A DNA stretch of 64,000 nucleotides from Platanthera guangdongensis. Lineage: Eukaryota > Streptophyta > Magnoliopsida > Asparagales > Orchidaceae. Where the stretch lies: assembly GCA_039583875.1 (NCBI GenBank), contig CM077159.1, forward strand, positions 106,293,295 to 106,357,294, in the 5' to 3' direction. The notes under the pieces are model-generated. The model saw only the letters and a program-made list of their open reading frames with translations. It was not told the DNA's origin and did no database searches. Within the stretch, counting starts at the first letter, position 1, and every line of letters begins with the position of its first letter. A program made the translations under genes and the position numbers. Of this stretch, positions 43,708 to 55,254 are shown piece after piece.

Positions 43708-44292
43708 CTCCGACTATAGAAACAGAGTGGGAGACGGTGGAGGTGGTGCAACATTCGGGGTTTGCTGGGCTCTACCTGCCCATCACCAAAACCACAGAGC
43801 CTACCACTCGTGAGACCCAACCTAACTCCCAAAACACCGAGGAGTGTGAGTGTAAGTATAATCCTAGAGTATTTCTAGTTACACTTGTAATCTATTTAGT
43901 CTTACAGCTTACGTTAACCTTGGGCTTCCCAAGACATTCCCTGTGAAGGGCTCTCGAGGGCACTTGGAACTACGATGGGCTGAAGCTCAAAGCTCTCTTT
44001 CGCAAGGTACTTATTATTATTGATATCTACACACAACCAACCCCTTTTAAAGTTATATTAAATATAACCCTAGTGTATTTTTGACTGTCTTTCCCTCCAT
44101 AGGAAGGACGATATTTCGTCGATCCCGAGCACCATTTAACACTAGTCAACCCAATACTTTGACATCATGACCCATATTGATGAAATAATTTTCACTTCAC
44201 CAAAATCAGTAAACCATTAACCCCATCTCCCTATGTCCATTTCACAAGTTATCACAATTTTCGCAGTTTTACTATATGCAGACCAACCTAAG
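43708..44292 (-). other. H2 upstream region, unassigned
   Basis: Probably H2 leader and/or part of its 5' LTR, judging by position. I found no PBS, TATA box or LTR border that I would defend. No gene is seen on either strand. Confidence 0.35.
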
Positions 44293-44570
44293 TGATAAGG
44301 TTTAAATATACCTATTTTATGTTCATTATTTAAGTAGTTTTCGTTTTCGTTTTCTTATTTTAGGTTCAATTTCTTTAATAAAATGCTGCTTTTATTGTAT
44401 ATATTTTGCTAACTTAGTTTATTTTATGTTTCAGAAATTTTCAGAATTTTGCCAAAAAAATCATGTGTCACGCCCGTGTACTGTCGGTCACACCCGTGAC
44501 ATGGGCGTGACACATCAAAATCCCGTGAAATCAGCGCATTTGAAGAAGAAAAGTTTGACACGCCCGAGTT

Positions 44571-46455
44571 TATTGAAACTTGTGAAGTGAAAGTGGGTGA
44601 ATGGAAGGCTTGGGCAACCTATCCGCGCGGACTACGCGGACAGGGTTTGCGGACTGCTAAGTCGGCAGGGATGTTGCAGGCGGTTTGCTCTGTGGTGGCC
44701 TGGGCGGTCTGTTCGCGAGGACTACGCGGACAGCAGCGGCGGTCTGTCAGGCCGGGGATTACTCAGCAGGCAGTTGGTTCCCAGGAAGTAACCGGGCGGA
44801 TAGAAATCCTATCCACGGAGTCCGACATGAAGCGAACTGATGAACTGGAGCTCGGCAGACCAGTTTGGCAGTTGCCTTGGTCTTGCTCTAGTGAAGCGGC
44901 AAGTGGAAGCCGCGGAGACCGCTGGTCAGTGCGGACAGAAGCTGGAGGTCGCCCGGTATGGCGGGCTAGATCCAGTGTCCGCCAGTAAGTGCGGACTGGC
45001 CCTCGTGGCCAGTGGACTGGACTTGGTGGGATCTGAACCAAGTCCAGGATGGCTCAGTCCGGGGAGATCGCGCAGTGGAGCACGGGCTGCTTTCTTAATC
45101 CGCCAAGCCTAGTAGAAGTGTTGTTGCCTTATTTACTAGCTTGGGCATATCCGGACTGGAGGATTGCCTGGGCAAGAGCGTGCGGACTAGAGCTGGAGTC
45201 CGCTGAGTTCGGTTTAGACTTATGAGGTTATAAACTCTGGAATGCGGACTGGAGTTTGCTGCGAAAGTAGACTGAATCGGAGTGTCCGCTGAGTTCGGCG
45301 GTGCCTTAGAGATTGAGGCAGTGGACTCGGGAAGTGCAGACGGAAGCCGAGTGTCTGCTGAGTCCGGCAGGTGCCTTGATGGCGAGGCTGCGGGCTCGGG
45401 TTATGCGGACTGCTGCTGTGTCCGCGGATTGGCAGACATAGCTGTTGTGGAGTCCGGCTGTGGTGGTCCTGGCTTGGCCTCTGGCGGGAAGGCGGGCTGG
45501 ATATTGGAGTCCGGCCTTGGAGAAGTTGGGGCGGACTGGCTATCTGCACAGGAGCGGCGAACTGGAATGTGTGTCCGCGGGCTGGCGGACACACTTATTC
45601 TTGCTGCGGGATGTGGCGGTGTTCCTATCGGCTAGGGCGGTGACCATACTCATCATCGTGCCTATAAATAGGACCCATGTCACATCAGGAGTATGAAACC
45701 TGAACCGAAGTAAGTGAACAGTAATTGAGCTTGCGTAAGTTGCTGCGGTCTGGACTTTGGTGTCCGCGCAGGTAGAGAGTTGACCCGGTTGTGCTGTGCA
45801 GGTTGTGCGGATAGCGCTGGAAAGCCAGGACTCTGCTCTGATTGCGGTCAGGCACAGTGCGGACTCTGCGGTTAAGCAACAGGCGGTAAACAGCAGGTCG
45901 CAGATAGCGACCAGGCGGTCTCCTCTTTGGCAACTTGGTTCGGGGTTCAGGAAGTCGCCTGCTTCAGGCAGACTGTTTGATTCGGTGACGCAGCTCGTAC
46001 GGTCTGGCGGCTAGGCAACCTCGCGGTTAGGTGGCCTGCAGATCGGCGGTGAAGAGCTAAGCATTGGAATAAGGAGTAGTCCGCGCGGCTTGGGTTGCGG
46101 TCTGGCGACCTGGCGGACTGAGCGGACTCCATAGCAGTAGACCGGCGTCTTAGTGGTTGAGTCCGCGCGGCTTGTTTTTGTTTCTTGTCTTTGTAACTGT
46201 TTCTGCTCTCCTGATTTGAGTGTTGGTGAAGCATGTCTCGCCATGTTTATCTCGCCTTGTAAAGAAGTTGCTCTTGATCAATAAGAAGCTTGTGCTGTAT
46301 GTGTTGCTGGTTGTTACTGCTTTGTTGAGATAACCCCTGTTAACTCCACGATCCGGGAAAAACTTTCAACAATATAAGTGGGGTGTTCTCCTCCGGTTTG
46401 TTGAGTTTCAACAGGGTATCCGAGGAGGCCTCTGCGGTTTTGTTGAATTTTAACA
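44571..46455 (+). repeat. R1 5' LTR
   Basis: 1885 bp, with many dispersed GCGGACT and AGTCCGC motifs, partly in inverted pairs (tccgcggagtccg). TATAAATAG is at 45663-45671. The first dinucleotide is TA instead of TG. Apparent ORFs on both strands are compositional. Confidence 0.92.
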
Positions 46456-46471
46456 TGGTATCAGAGGGAGG
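46456..46471 (+). other. R1 primer-binding site
   Basis: TGGTATCAGAGGGAGG directly follows the LTR end. The first ten bases match the initiator-Met tRNA PBS used by most plant Copia elements. Confidence 0.85.
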
Positions 46472-46541
46472 TTGTTGGAGTGGTCAAGCAGTGCTTAATG
46501 GAAGTAGTTGCTCTTCTGTAGAGGAAACCAGTGGTAGAACC

Positions 46542-46886
46542 ATGATAGTGGAGGATGCAAGCTGTCTTGGAAATGATCTCCTTATAGAGATGAACTTTGA
46601 AAGGTGGACGTACTGTATGAAGAGCTTTCTTCTTGGCGAGGACCTTTGGGAGGTTGTATGCGGAGCAGGAAGACAAGAGGATACTGCTGGCAATGCTGAG
46701 GCGATGATAGCTTGGAAGGAGACAAATGCGAAAGCGGAGTCTATTCTCAAGCAGGTGATCTCATCGGAGCTCTTGGACCACATCAGTGGATGTCGGTCAG
46801 CTGCGGAGGTTTGGACTTCCCTTGATGGGTTGTTCAGGAAGAAGGTGAAGGTTGCTGCTGAATATGGTCCCTCTACTTCATATTAG
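46542..46886 (+). pseudogene. R1 gag remnant
   Basis: From the ATG at 46542: a Copia gag N-terminus with LLIEMNFERWTYCMKSFLLGEDLWEVVCG, the standard F..W...M...L...LW..V pattern, then AMIAWKETNAKAESIL and SAAEVWTSLDGLF. It ends at TAG 46884-46886. About 100 residues that normally follow in the capsid are missing before the knuckle. The next frame (46893) is in phase. Confidence 0.8.
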
Positions 46887-46892
46887 GAAGAA

Positions 46893-48086
46893 ATGAGTGT
46901 TTCTCCTAGGCGTGATAGGAAGAGGAAGGAAGGACCACAGTGCTATAAATGCAAGCAGCATGGTCATCTTCGGAAGGAGTGCAAGGTTACCTTGATCTCG
47001 GCGAATGTTGCTCAGGTAGGGAGGAAGGAGAAGAACTTTGTTAAGGTATCAACAAGTTCTGGATCTGATCAGAGGAATGCCAGTGATAGTGCTGCTATCT
47101 GGCATGAAAGACTGGGGCATGTAGGGATGGACAAGATGAAAGCAATGGCGGAAAGAAGACTCGTAAGAGGCTTGCCTAGATTGTCATCCTATGGTGATGG
47201 TTGGGGGTGTGCGGGATGTCAGGAAAGTGGAGCCTATCGCTTCATGGTTGATAAAGCACAATCCAGATGTAAAGCACCATTGGCGGTTGTCCATTGTGCT
47301 CTGGTGGGACCGACCGTCACGGCCAGTCTTGGAGGCAGCAGGTTCATGCTGATATTGGTTGATGACTATTCTAGGTATACATGGGTATACTTCATGAAGA
47401 AGAAGTCCAACATGGTAAGCTTGTTTGTGAAGTTCAAGAAGCTTGTGGAAGGCCATCTTGGCCGGAGGATCAAGGTGTTGAGGACAAGTATCGGTGGTGA
47501 GTTTGGCTCAACCGAGTTTTCACACTTTTGCAGGAAGCAAGGGATCCAGAAGGAGCTTTCTTGTGGACATACTTCACAACAAGGTAGTATTGCAGCTCGG
47601 ATGATCCGTTGGTTAACGGAGACCTGCAAGTGTTGGCTTCAGAGTAAAGGCGCTCCAAAGGCCCTTTGGGCGGAAGGGATGGCCTGTGCTGCTCATGTCA
47701 TCAACCAGATGCCTCTTAGTCCGATCATAGTGAAGACTTCTTATGAGCTGATGTTCGGAGTGAAGCCCTCAGTGAAGCACCTTTGGGTGTTTGGATCTAT
47801 CTGCTATATACACTCTCCGGGTGCTCTCAAGACAAAGCTAGTCTTTGTTGGGTATGGTGAGCAGAGAAGAAGATGGAGGTGTATGGATCCTGCAACGAAG
47901 AAACTCATAGTGTTGAGAGACATTGTCTTCGATGAGTTGACGCCGTTTTGGAGTAGCTCTCATGTGGAGCTAGAGATAAGCAGGTCAGATGGTGGGCTAA
48001 AGGAGGCTGCTGCTAAGGAAGTGGAGTTACCTGAGTCACCAGGTGTTCCAGGTTGTTCTAGCTTCGGGGCAAAGGCGTCAGAGTAG
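46893..48086 (+). pseudogene. R1 CCHC knuckle, GAG-pre-integrase and integrase
   Basis: A 397-codon frame. CYKCKQHGHLRKEC (residues about 17-30) is a CX2CX4HX4C knuckle. It is followed within about 40 residues by IWHERLGHVGMDKM, the GAG-pre-integrase zinc region, so the protease that normally separates them is deleted. The integrase core has LILVDDYSRYTWVYFMKKK and a decayed second motif (RTSIGGEF, expected R-S-D-x-G-x-E-F). The catalytic Asp is lost there, and the third motif reads QQGSIAARM instead of QNGVAERM, so the catalytic Glu is lost too. Later motifs (AVHVINQMP-like, VFGSICYIH) are recognisable. The integrase is very likely inactive. Confidence 0.85.
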
Positions 48087-48287
48087 GGAAGAAGGGGGAG
48101 CGATGCTCCAGGATCTTCTGGCTCGAAGGCGGAGGCTTCCGGTTCAGGAAGCAAGGGGAGCGATGTTCCAGGTAGTTCTTGTTCAAGAGGGGAGTCTTCT
48201 GGTTCAGGTAGCAGGGGGAGCGTTGCTCCAGGTGCTCTTGGTTCCAATGAGGAGGCGTCTTGTTCAGGAAACAAGGGAAGCATTGTT
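48048..48287 (+). repeat. Four 60-bp tandem repeats between integrase and the lost RT
   Basis: Units start with ccaggt/ccagga at 48048, 48108, 48168 and 48228. Each encodes 20 residues rich in Gly and Ser, with a PGSSGS start and a K/R-G-S end. The first unit carries the in-frame TAG at 48084-48086. The length of 60 keeps the frame. Confidence 0.9.
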
Positions 48288-48644
48288 CCGGGTTTGCCCG
48301 GGAATGGAGCTCGTTCAGAAGCAGCGGAGGAGGTTAGCCATGATCAGGTTCTTCAGAGATCGAAGAGGATCAGTAAGCCACCAGCTCGATATAGTGAAGG
48401 GAACACGGCGGACTTGGTCCCGTGTTTCCTTGTTAGCCCTCAAGTCGAGCAAGGTACTTCTGGCTGTGATGACCCCATTAGAATCAAGGAGGTGGTTGAC
48501 ACCAAGGCTGAAGAGGTGACTTCTCTCAGAGGTAATAAGGCTTGGGCTGTTGTGCCCAAGGAAGTTGGTGATGCTCCTAAAATGCATGAGTGGAGGTTGA
48601 AGCTGAAGAAGGCAGAGGGAAGCATGGCTCCTTTTGGGAGATGA
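48087..48644 (+). pseudogene. R1 linker and residual start of RT
   Basis: The frame in phase with 46893 continues to TGA at 48642-48644. After the repeats comes RSKRISKPPARYSE, a Copia motif preceding RT, then NKAWAVVPKEVG, the usual beginning of the RT domain. About 20 residues later it stops; the YVDD and all of RNase H are absent. From 48645 to 48784 only the 3' end and PPT remain. Confidence 0.8.
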
Positions 48645-48784
48645 TGGAGGGCTCCCTCATGGTCCATGATATGCGGGGCGATGACTATGTCTTGGACATC
48701 TCTTCGTAGATGCTATCGGAGGGACCAGGTGCAAGGTTACGGGAGCTGCTGGAGTTATTCACCACTTCTCACTTCAAGGGGGAG

Positions 48785-50645
48785 TGTTGAAACTTGTGAA
48801 GTGAAAGTGGGTGAATGGAAGGCTTGGGCAACCTATCCGCGCGGACTACAGGGACAGGGTTTGCAGACTGCTAAGTCGGCAGGGATGTTGCAGGCGGTTT
48901 GCTCTGTGGCGGCCTGGGCGGTCTGTTCGCGCGGACTACGCGGACAGCAGCGGCGGTCTGTCAGGCTGGGGATTACTCAGCAGGCAGTTGGTTCCCAGGA
49001 AGTAACCGGGCGGATATAAATCCTATCCGCGGAGTCCGGCATGAAGCGGACTGATGAACTGGAGCTCGGTAGACCGGTTTGGCAGTTACCTTGGTCTTGC
49101 TCTAGTGAAGCGGCAAGTGGAAGCCACGGAGACCGCTGGTCAGTGCGAACAGAAGCTGGAGGTCGCCCGGTATGGCGGGCTAGATCCAGTGTCCGCCAGT
49201 AAGTGCGGACTGGCCCTCGTGGCCAGTGGACTGGACTTGGTGTGATCTGAACCAAGTCCAGGATGGCTCAGTCCGGGGAGATCGCGCAGTGGAGCACGGG
49301 CTGCTTTCTCAGTCCGCCAAGCCTAGTAGAAGTGATGTTGCCTTGTTTACTAGCTTGGGGATATGCGGACTGGAAGATTGCCTGGGCAAGAGTGTGCGGA
49401 CTGGAGCTGGAGTCCGCTGAGTTCGGTTTAGCCTTATGACGTTATGAACTCTGGAATGCGGACTGGAGTTTGCTGCGAAAGCAGACTGAATCAGCGTATC
49501 CGCTGAGTCCGATGGTGCCTTGGAGATTGAGGAAATGGACTCGAGAAGTGCGGACGAAAGCCGAGTGTCCGCTGAGTCCGGCAGGTGCCTTGATGGCGAG
49601 GCTGCGGGCTCGGGTTATGCGGACTGCTGCTGTGTCCGCGGATTGGCGGACATAGCTGTTGTGGAGTCCGGCTGTGGTGGTCCTGGCTTAGCCTCTGGCG
49701 GCAAGGCGGGCTGGATATTGGAGTCCGGCCTTGGAGAAGCTGGGGCGGACTGGCTATCTGCACAGGAGCGGCGAACTGGAATGTGTGTCCGCGGGCTGGC
49801 GTACACACTTGTTCTTGCTGCGGGATGTGGCGGTGTTCCTATCGGCTAGGGTGGTGACCATACTCATCATCGTTCCTATAAATAGGACCCATGTCACATC
49901 AGGAGTATGAAACCTGAACCGAAGTAAGTGAACAGTAATTGAGCTTGCGTAAGTTGCTGCGGTCTGGACTTTGGTGTCCGCGCGGGTAGAGAGTTGACCC
50001 GGTTGTGCTGTGCAGGTTGTGCGGATAGCGCTGGAAAGCCAGGACTTGGCTCTGATTGCGGTTAAGCAATAGGCGGTAAACAGCAGGTCGCGGATAGCGA
50101 CCAGGTGGTCTCCTCTTTTTCAACTTGGTTCGGGGTTCAGGAAGTCGCCTGCTTCAGACGGACTGTTCCATTCGGTGACGCAGCTCGTGCGGTCTGGCGG
50201 CTAGGCGACCTCGCGGTCAGGTGGCCTGCAGATCGGCGGTGAAGAGCTAAGCATTGGAATAAGGAGTAGTCCGCACGGCTTGGGTTACGGTCTGGCGACC
50301 TGGCGGACTGAGCGAACTCCATAACAGTAGACCGGCGGCTTAGTGGTTGAGTCCGCGCGGCTTATTTTTGTTTCTTGTCTTGGTAACTGTTTCTGCTCTC
50401 CTGATTTGAGTGTTGGTGAAGCATGTCTAGGCATGTTTATCTCGCCTTGTAAAGAAGTTGCTCTTGATCAATAAGAAGCTTGTGCTGCATGTGTTGCTGG
50501 TTGTTACTGCTTTGTTGAGATAACCCCTGCTAACTCCACGATCCGGGAAAAACTTTCAACAATATAAGTGGGGTGTTCTCCTCCGGTTTGTTGAGTTTCA
50601 ACAGGGTATCCGAGGAGGCCTCTGCGGTTTTGTTGAATTTTAACA
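48785..50645 (+). repeat. R1 3' LTR
   Basis: 1861 bp starting with an intact TGTTGAAA. It differs from the 5' copy by scattered substitutions and a few deletions (for example the shorter segment near 50050). TATAAATAG is at 49877-49885. It is followed by gggtt. Confidence 0.92.
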
Positions 50646-51181
50646 GGGTTCACGCCCGTGTCATTTGACACGCCCCGTGACCATGGACGTGACCACTCAA
50701 GCTCGACGAAATTCTCTCGACGTTCGTCGACCAACCTGACACGCCCGTGTCAGCCAACCCGACACGCCCGTGTCAGTCCCGATCGACGATCAAGGCTCCC
50801 AATCTCGACACAACGCTCTCGACATTCATCGAGACCAACCCGACATTTCCAGTGTCACGCCCATGACCGGGGGCGTGACCGCCACGTGACTCCTCCACCT
50901 GGCCCGACAAACTGCCGCCGGCGACTTTCGACTCAGACGGCGCACAGTTCAACCTCCCCGACACGCCCATTATCACGCCCGTGACCGGGGGTGTGACTGC
51001 CGCGTCTTCAGCCGCAATGTCAAATCGCCGTCAACTCACCAAAATCAGATGATGAATAGTGCTGACACGCCCCCTGACATGCCCGTATCAGAGGGCGTGT
51101 ACTTGGAAAATTTTACCTATAAAAGGCCAGCTGCTGTATGAGTTCAGGGTTCCAAATTTTTGAACCATTTTGTTGACAAGG
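50646..51181 (+). repeat. O1 LTR, middle piece with GC-rich palindromes and TATA box
   Basis: Repeated cacgcccgtgtc and gacacgccc motifs like those in G1 and S1 (for example 50652-50665, 50735-50750, 50760-50775), then TATAAAAGG at 51118-51125. The left piece (44460-44570) carries the same motif family. T1 entered at 51182, about 57 bp after the TATA box. Confidence 0.75.
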
Positions 51182-51298
51182 TGATGGCGGCAACCCCCAA
51201 CATGTTAAAGTTGAATACGGTGATAACGGCAACCCCCAACATGTTAAAATTGAAGACGGCGATGGCGGCAACCCCCAACGTGTTAAAGCTGAAGACGG
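51182..51298. repeat. Three 39-bp tandem repeats at the T1 LTR start
   Basis: The unit contains cggcaacccccaac and gttaaa and ends gaagacgg. The LTR end itself lies inside the first unit. The same three units start the 3' LTR (55255-55371). Confidence 0.92.
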
Positions 51299-52568
51299 CG
51301 ATTTCCTACATATTGAAGATGACGACGGTGACCCCAACATGATGGAGACGGTGACCTTATGGAGCTACATGATATGGAGCTACATGATGAAGATGAAGAC
51401 TACCAAATAATATTCAGTTGTTTCTATTTGCATTTTATTTTTATCATGTAATGTTTAAACATTTGAGTATTGTGTTATTTTTATTTAGGTGGGATGCAAA
51501 TAGCCAATGCATGATGTAAAGCTGATATAAGACTAACCTTGTTTCATTTTACTTAGTGAATGAAAGAAAGAAATTAAACCCTAATCCAATCTTGAGAATC
51601 TTCTTCTCCTCTTCTTCCTAGCCGCCATTTTCACCTCTCTCTCTCTAGGAATCAGCCCTTTCCTCCTCCTCCCTCTCCTTGGCCGCCGGCCTCCCTTCTC
51701 CTCCTCTCTTCTTCTCATGCTAGTCTCGACCACTTCGCATACTCCTTCTCCTTTTGCTCGACCCCTCCTTTTCTTCCTCCTCTTACAACCCGAGCAACCA
51801 CCTAACCCCTCCACCCGATCATCCCCCTTCCCAAGCAAACAGCCTCTCCATTTCTTCCTCCCCCTACAACCCGAGCCACCCTTTCCCCAAGTCAAAAGGC
51901 GACCTTACTCTCATCCCCTACCAAAACCGACCACCCCCCCTTAAATGTGGTGAAGATTTCGGCCAAGAGCAAGACTCCTTCCTTGTGAGATTTCACTCCG
52001 ACGTGAAGCGACGAAAGCGGACAAATTTCTCTCCATCCGGCGCGGCTTCGGTGGAACCGTGGAAGAACGATCCTTGAAAGTGAACCAGAATCATCTATTC
52101 CGGTTGGGTAACGAGATCTTCTACCTCTTGTGTGTCTTATCCCTTTAGATTTTTATTTGGTGGAATACCTTTGTGTTACTTTGGAATCGTTTTTCGTTCG
52201 TGATTTATCTTTCCGATCGCATGTGTTGTTCAGCCTAGTTGTTTAATTTTTCGAGAGGTTTGGCGAGCCTCGCTTTCATTTTGTTGGGAGAGATCTACCA
52301 TTTCCGAACCAAACCTTTCGGTAGATCTCTTTTGGTATAACCATCGCTCGGTCGGACCCAAGATTGATCCTTTTAGCTTGAGAGAACATCGGCCTCTAGT
52401 CGTTTGTTCGATCTTTAATCGGCGTGGATACCGTACGTTAGCGATAGTTGATAACGTTGTTCGTGGGTGTGCTGCGTTTAGTTATTGTGTGAGCGTAATA
52501 GTGGAAATAGAGAGGCGTACGTGTTACTCCCTTTGCCGTTATAGCGTCAAACACCATAGCCTACATCA
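51182..52568 (+). repeat. T1 5' LTR
   Basis: 1387 bp. It begins with three 39-bp tandem repeats (51182-51298), then AT-rich sequence, a pyrimidine-rich region and a U5 ending gcctacatca. It matches 55255-56640 with scattered substitutions. Confidence 0.9.
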
Positions 52569-52809
52569 ATTTGGTTTCAGAGGGAGGTTCTTGTCAATTT
52601 TTTTAATTGGCACCCTCCCCTCTTATTTAGCACGTTTACACGCACTTTGTATTCACGTTTAGAGTTAAAATAATCAAAGAAAAATTATTTCTGGTCTGCC
52701 AATAGCGGCTTAAATTTCTTATTTTTCAGCAAAAAAATAAAAAAAATAATAATTAATAATCTTCATATTTTATTCTGCAAGAAAATCTATTTATATTAAT
52801 ATTACCCTA

Positions 52810-54825
52810 GTGGTTAAGTGGGAACAATTCCGACAAACCTATTTTAATTGGGCCAGAAGCATTTCTCTTTGTATGTGCACAAATTTCGGATCGAGTTTTC
52901 TCTCCGGTTATCACAATATGGCCTACAATGTCAATGTTTCCCGAGGAAAATCATTAGGTTCCATTAGGAACGTTAGAAAGCCATTCCAATGCCCGGTAGT
53001 GGATGAGATTAAGGCGTTGATTGGCCAATTAAAGGCTAGCCAAGTAGTACCATTTCTCCCAAGGCAACACCCTAATTATCCTACGGACGGCGCTAGTTCC
53101 ATACCGATCTTTAGGAATGAAGATAAACCAAACTCCCAGGCCAAATGACAAATAACTGATGATTTGGCTACCCTTAAATAAGGGAATAAGTCGGTCTCAG
53201 ATTATATGCAACTCTTTAAGGATTTGACGGTTAGGAGCGGTGTGAAGGAATCGCCTGAGGTCACCCTTTCCAGGTTTCGTAGGGGGCTGAGCCCCTACAT
53301 CCAGGGAAAGTTATTGTGATATGGTCACACCGATCTAGACACCACCTTTTGCACGGCTTTGGAAATTGAGATGCACCAGATTCCTAGGAGTAAAGTTCCC
53401 TCATGTCAGACGATTACTATATGTGAGTCTAGTGGCAAATCTGGTCTTGGCTCTATTGTGCGTCCTACCCGAATTACGCTCGTAGATCATTTTGAGTCTC
53501 CCCCTGAGTTGCCTGATTTAGTTGTAGACTCCCCTGATGAGTCTAAGGTCGTGCCTAGGACTGTGCCCATCACTGAGGGCGAGGCTGATATTACTAACGA
53601 TTGTATTGACGTTGAAGAGATTGGTTACCCTAGTGACCTGGATGAGGATTTCTCCCCTGAGGAATCACCTCCACTTCCCCGCGTCGATGTTTTTGAAACC
53701 ATTATTGAGTCTGATTTGAGTGAAGTTTCTAGTGAGGTGATAGAGTCACGCTGTGGTGAATGTTTCTTTGATCGTGAGTTAGGTGATGACGAGCCCGTTG
53801 AGTTTTCTGTGAGGGAAAATCTTCTGTTTGATTTTCCATTTGATTTTGATGGCTTGCACCCGAAGGATTTTACTTGGACGATAAATCCGTATTTTGACAT
53901 TGGCCATGACTTAGCCCCTCCTCCGGAATCTATCGATGCTCCCATTTCTGAGATCTATAATGCTACTGATGTCGTGATTTATGAGTTGGAAGAATGTCCT
54001 AGCGAGAGAGTTATATTTTTGGCAGACGACATAGAAGTAGACCCGGATGAGCATCCCCTGATGCTAACTCCGTTGCGTGAATTTAAATGCGATCTTAACT
54101 CTCCCGGTTTTAGCTTTACCGACTCTCCCTCCTGATATGTTGACCCGACCAGGGATCCTTTCGGACATGAATTTATTTTGCCTGATTTGAGTCATGTTAT
54201 TTTACCATCCATGCTGGACCCTCCTTGGGACATGTCTCGTAGTGTGATACTAGATTTCGTGTTTGGTCATGATGAATGTCTCATTAATTTGGTATCCGCT
54301 CGACTTTCTAAAACTAACCAAATCTCTGAGAGTACGTTAACGATGTGGCCATCTTTTGTGCCACCGGATCGCATTCTGTTGGTACCACCAGATCTCGTTG
54401 GGTTGGTGCCACCATATGTAGTTCTGCTAGTGCCACCCTATTACTTTCCGTTGGCGCCACCCTATTACTTCCCGTTGGCGCCACCATATTTAGTTCCCTT
54501 GGTTGCATCTCAAGTAGTTCTGTTACCGCTATTTTACATGTCAAGTCTGCCGGCAATAGTATTTGCCTCTCACGCTTTCATTTTACATAAGCACAGTAAG
54601 GAAGCGCTAGTAACACACATGTCTTCTTATCAATATATCGCTAACTTACATAAGAGGGCATCTCCCTATAAGGTTTTCGGTTTACTCTTGGTGCGACTCG
54701 TCCCTGAACGGATGCCTTCAGGCACTATAGAAACGTTGGCGAGTTGGCGTGTTAGAACTTTTCAGATTTTTAATCAATTAGGGGAAACAACATATCTGTT
54801 GAAGTTAACCACTGAATGGGGGTAA
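52810..54825 (+). pseudogene. T1 fused ORF: gag, acidic region, VPP repeats, integrase C-terminal remnant
   Basis: One frame spans this stretch with stops at 53146, 53179, 53317 and 54133, and no clear ATG at its start. Around 53185-53360 the translation has the late-capsid pattern SDYMQLFKDL...LSRFRRGLSPYIQGKLL...ALEIEM. From 53359 to 54135 there is a 258-residue, strongly acidic, Pro-containing part that I do not recognise. The last part (54178-54825) has a repeated VPP.LLV region and ends with LVPERMPSGTIETL...RTFQIFNQLGETTYLLKL, the tail normally found after the Ty3 integrase core. So pol was removed and its end joined to gag in frame. Confidence 0.7.
54351..54510 (+). repeat. 24-27 bp coding minisatellite (VPP/APP repeats) in T1
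   Basis: About seven units with the core ttggtgccacca or ttggcgccaccc, each followed by a short tat/gat-containing stretch. Two adjacent units (54446-54493) are nearly identical 24-mers. They encode L-V/A-P-P-Y/D with hydrophobic residues. Confidence 0.85.
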
Positions 54826-55254
54826 TTCCCCATGTTTAAATGTTTCTAATTTCACGCATTGTGTTTTTCCACCTTTTGAAATATCTAACTCTACGTTTGG
54901 TGCCATTATATTTTCATTTGGGTTGGGGGTGAGCTTGTTCTTGGATCGTTCTCTCCATTGGTCTCCAATAGAGGTACGTTGACTATTATTGCAAAAATTT
55001 TTCCTCTTTATTTGCCTAATGCTTTTCCCAGTTTCCCCAGGACAATCTTTTTGCTAGACAGGTTCATATTGGGTGTTTTGATCTCCTCTCCAAGCGGTGG
55101 TATTCAGCGTTATGTGATACGATGGTGTGCTTGCCCGGTCTCTGGTGACCCTTGGATTCCGGACTCGGCGATGGTTCGTTTGGATGATGTTCTTCGGCGC
55201 CAGCACCGCCATGCCAACTCATCGGTGATGAGTTATTTTGAGCGGGGGGAGGAT
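54826..55254 (+). other. T1 3' untranslated region and PPT
   Basis: No frame with a recognisable domain. The segment ends in agcggggggaggat directly before the LTR. Confidence 0.7.

Larger units (their letters stand above)
44571..50645 (+). mobile_element. R1: Copia element lacking protease, RT and RNase H
   Basis: LTRs 44571-46455 and 48785-50645 flank a 2.3-kb interior. The LTR starts TGTTGAAA (TATTGAAA in the 5' copy) and ends TTTTAACA. TSD is gagtt/gggtt, one mismatch. A PBS follows the 5' LTR, and the PPT aagggggag precedes the 3' LTR. The interior keeps gag remnants, a CCHC knuckle and most of integrase, in Copia order. The deletions fall at domain borders, suggesting a non-autonomous derivative. 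Confidence 0.9.

Noticed and set aside
43853..44292. Possible exon/intron-like gtaagt and ag signals
   Set aside because: No open frame joins across them and the position fits H2 upstream sequence. Too weak to call a gene.
44587..46014. Several 60-130 codon ORFs in the R1 LTR
   Set aside because: GC-rich LTR sequence with GCGGAC repeats; mirrored in the second LTR (48811-50123), with frames differing between the copies.
51754..52077. 107-codon proline/serine-rich ORF in the T1 LTR, also at 55826-56149
   Set aside because: Conserved only because the LTRs are copies. Pyrimidine-rich U5-type sequence with no domain or supporting signal.
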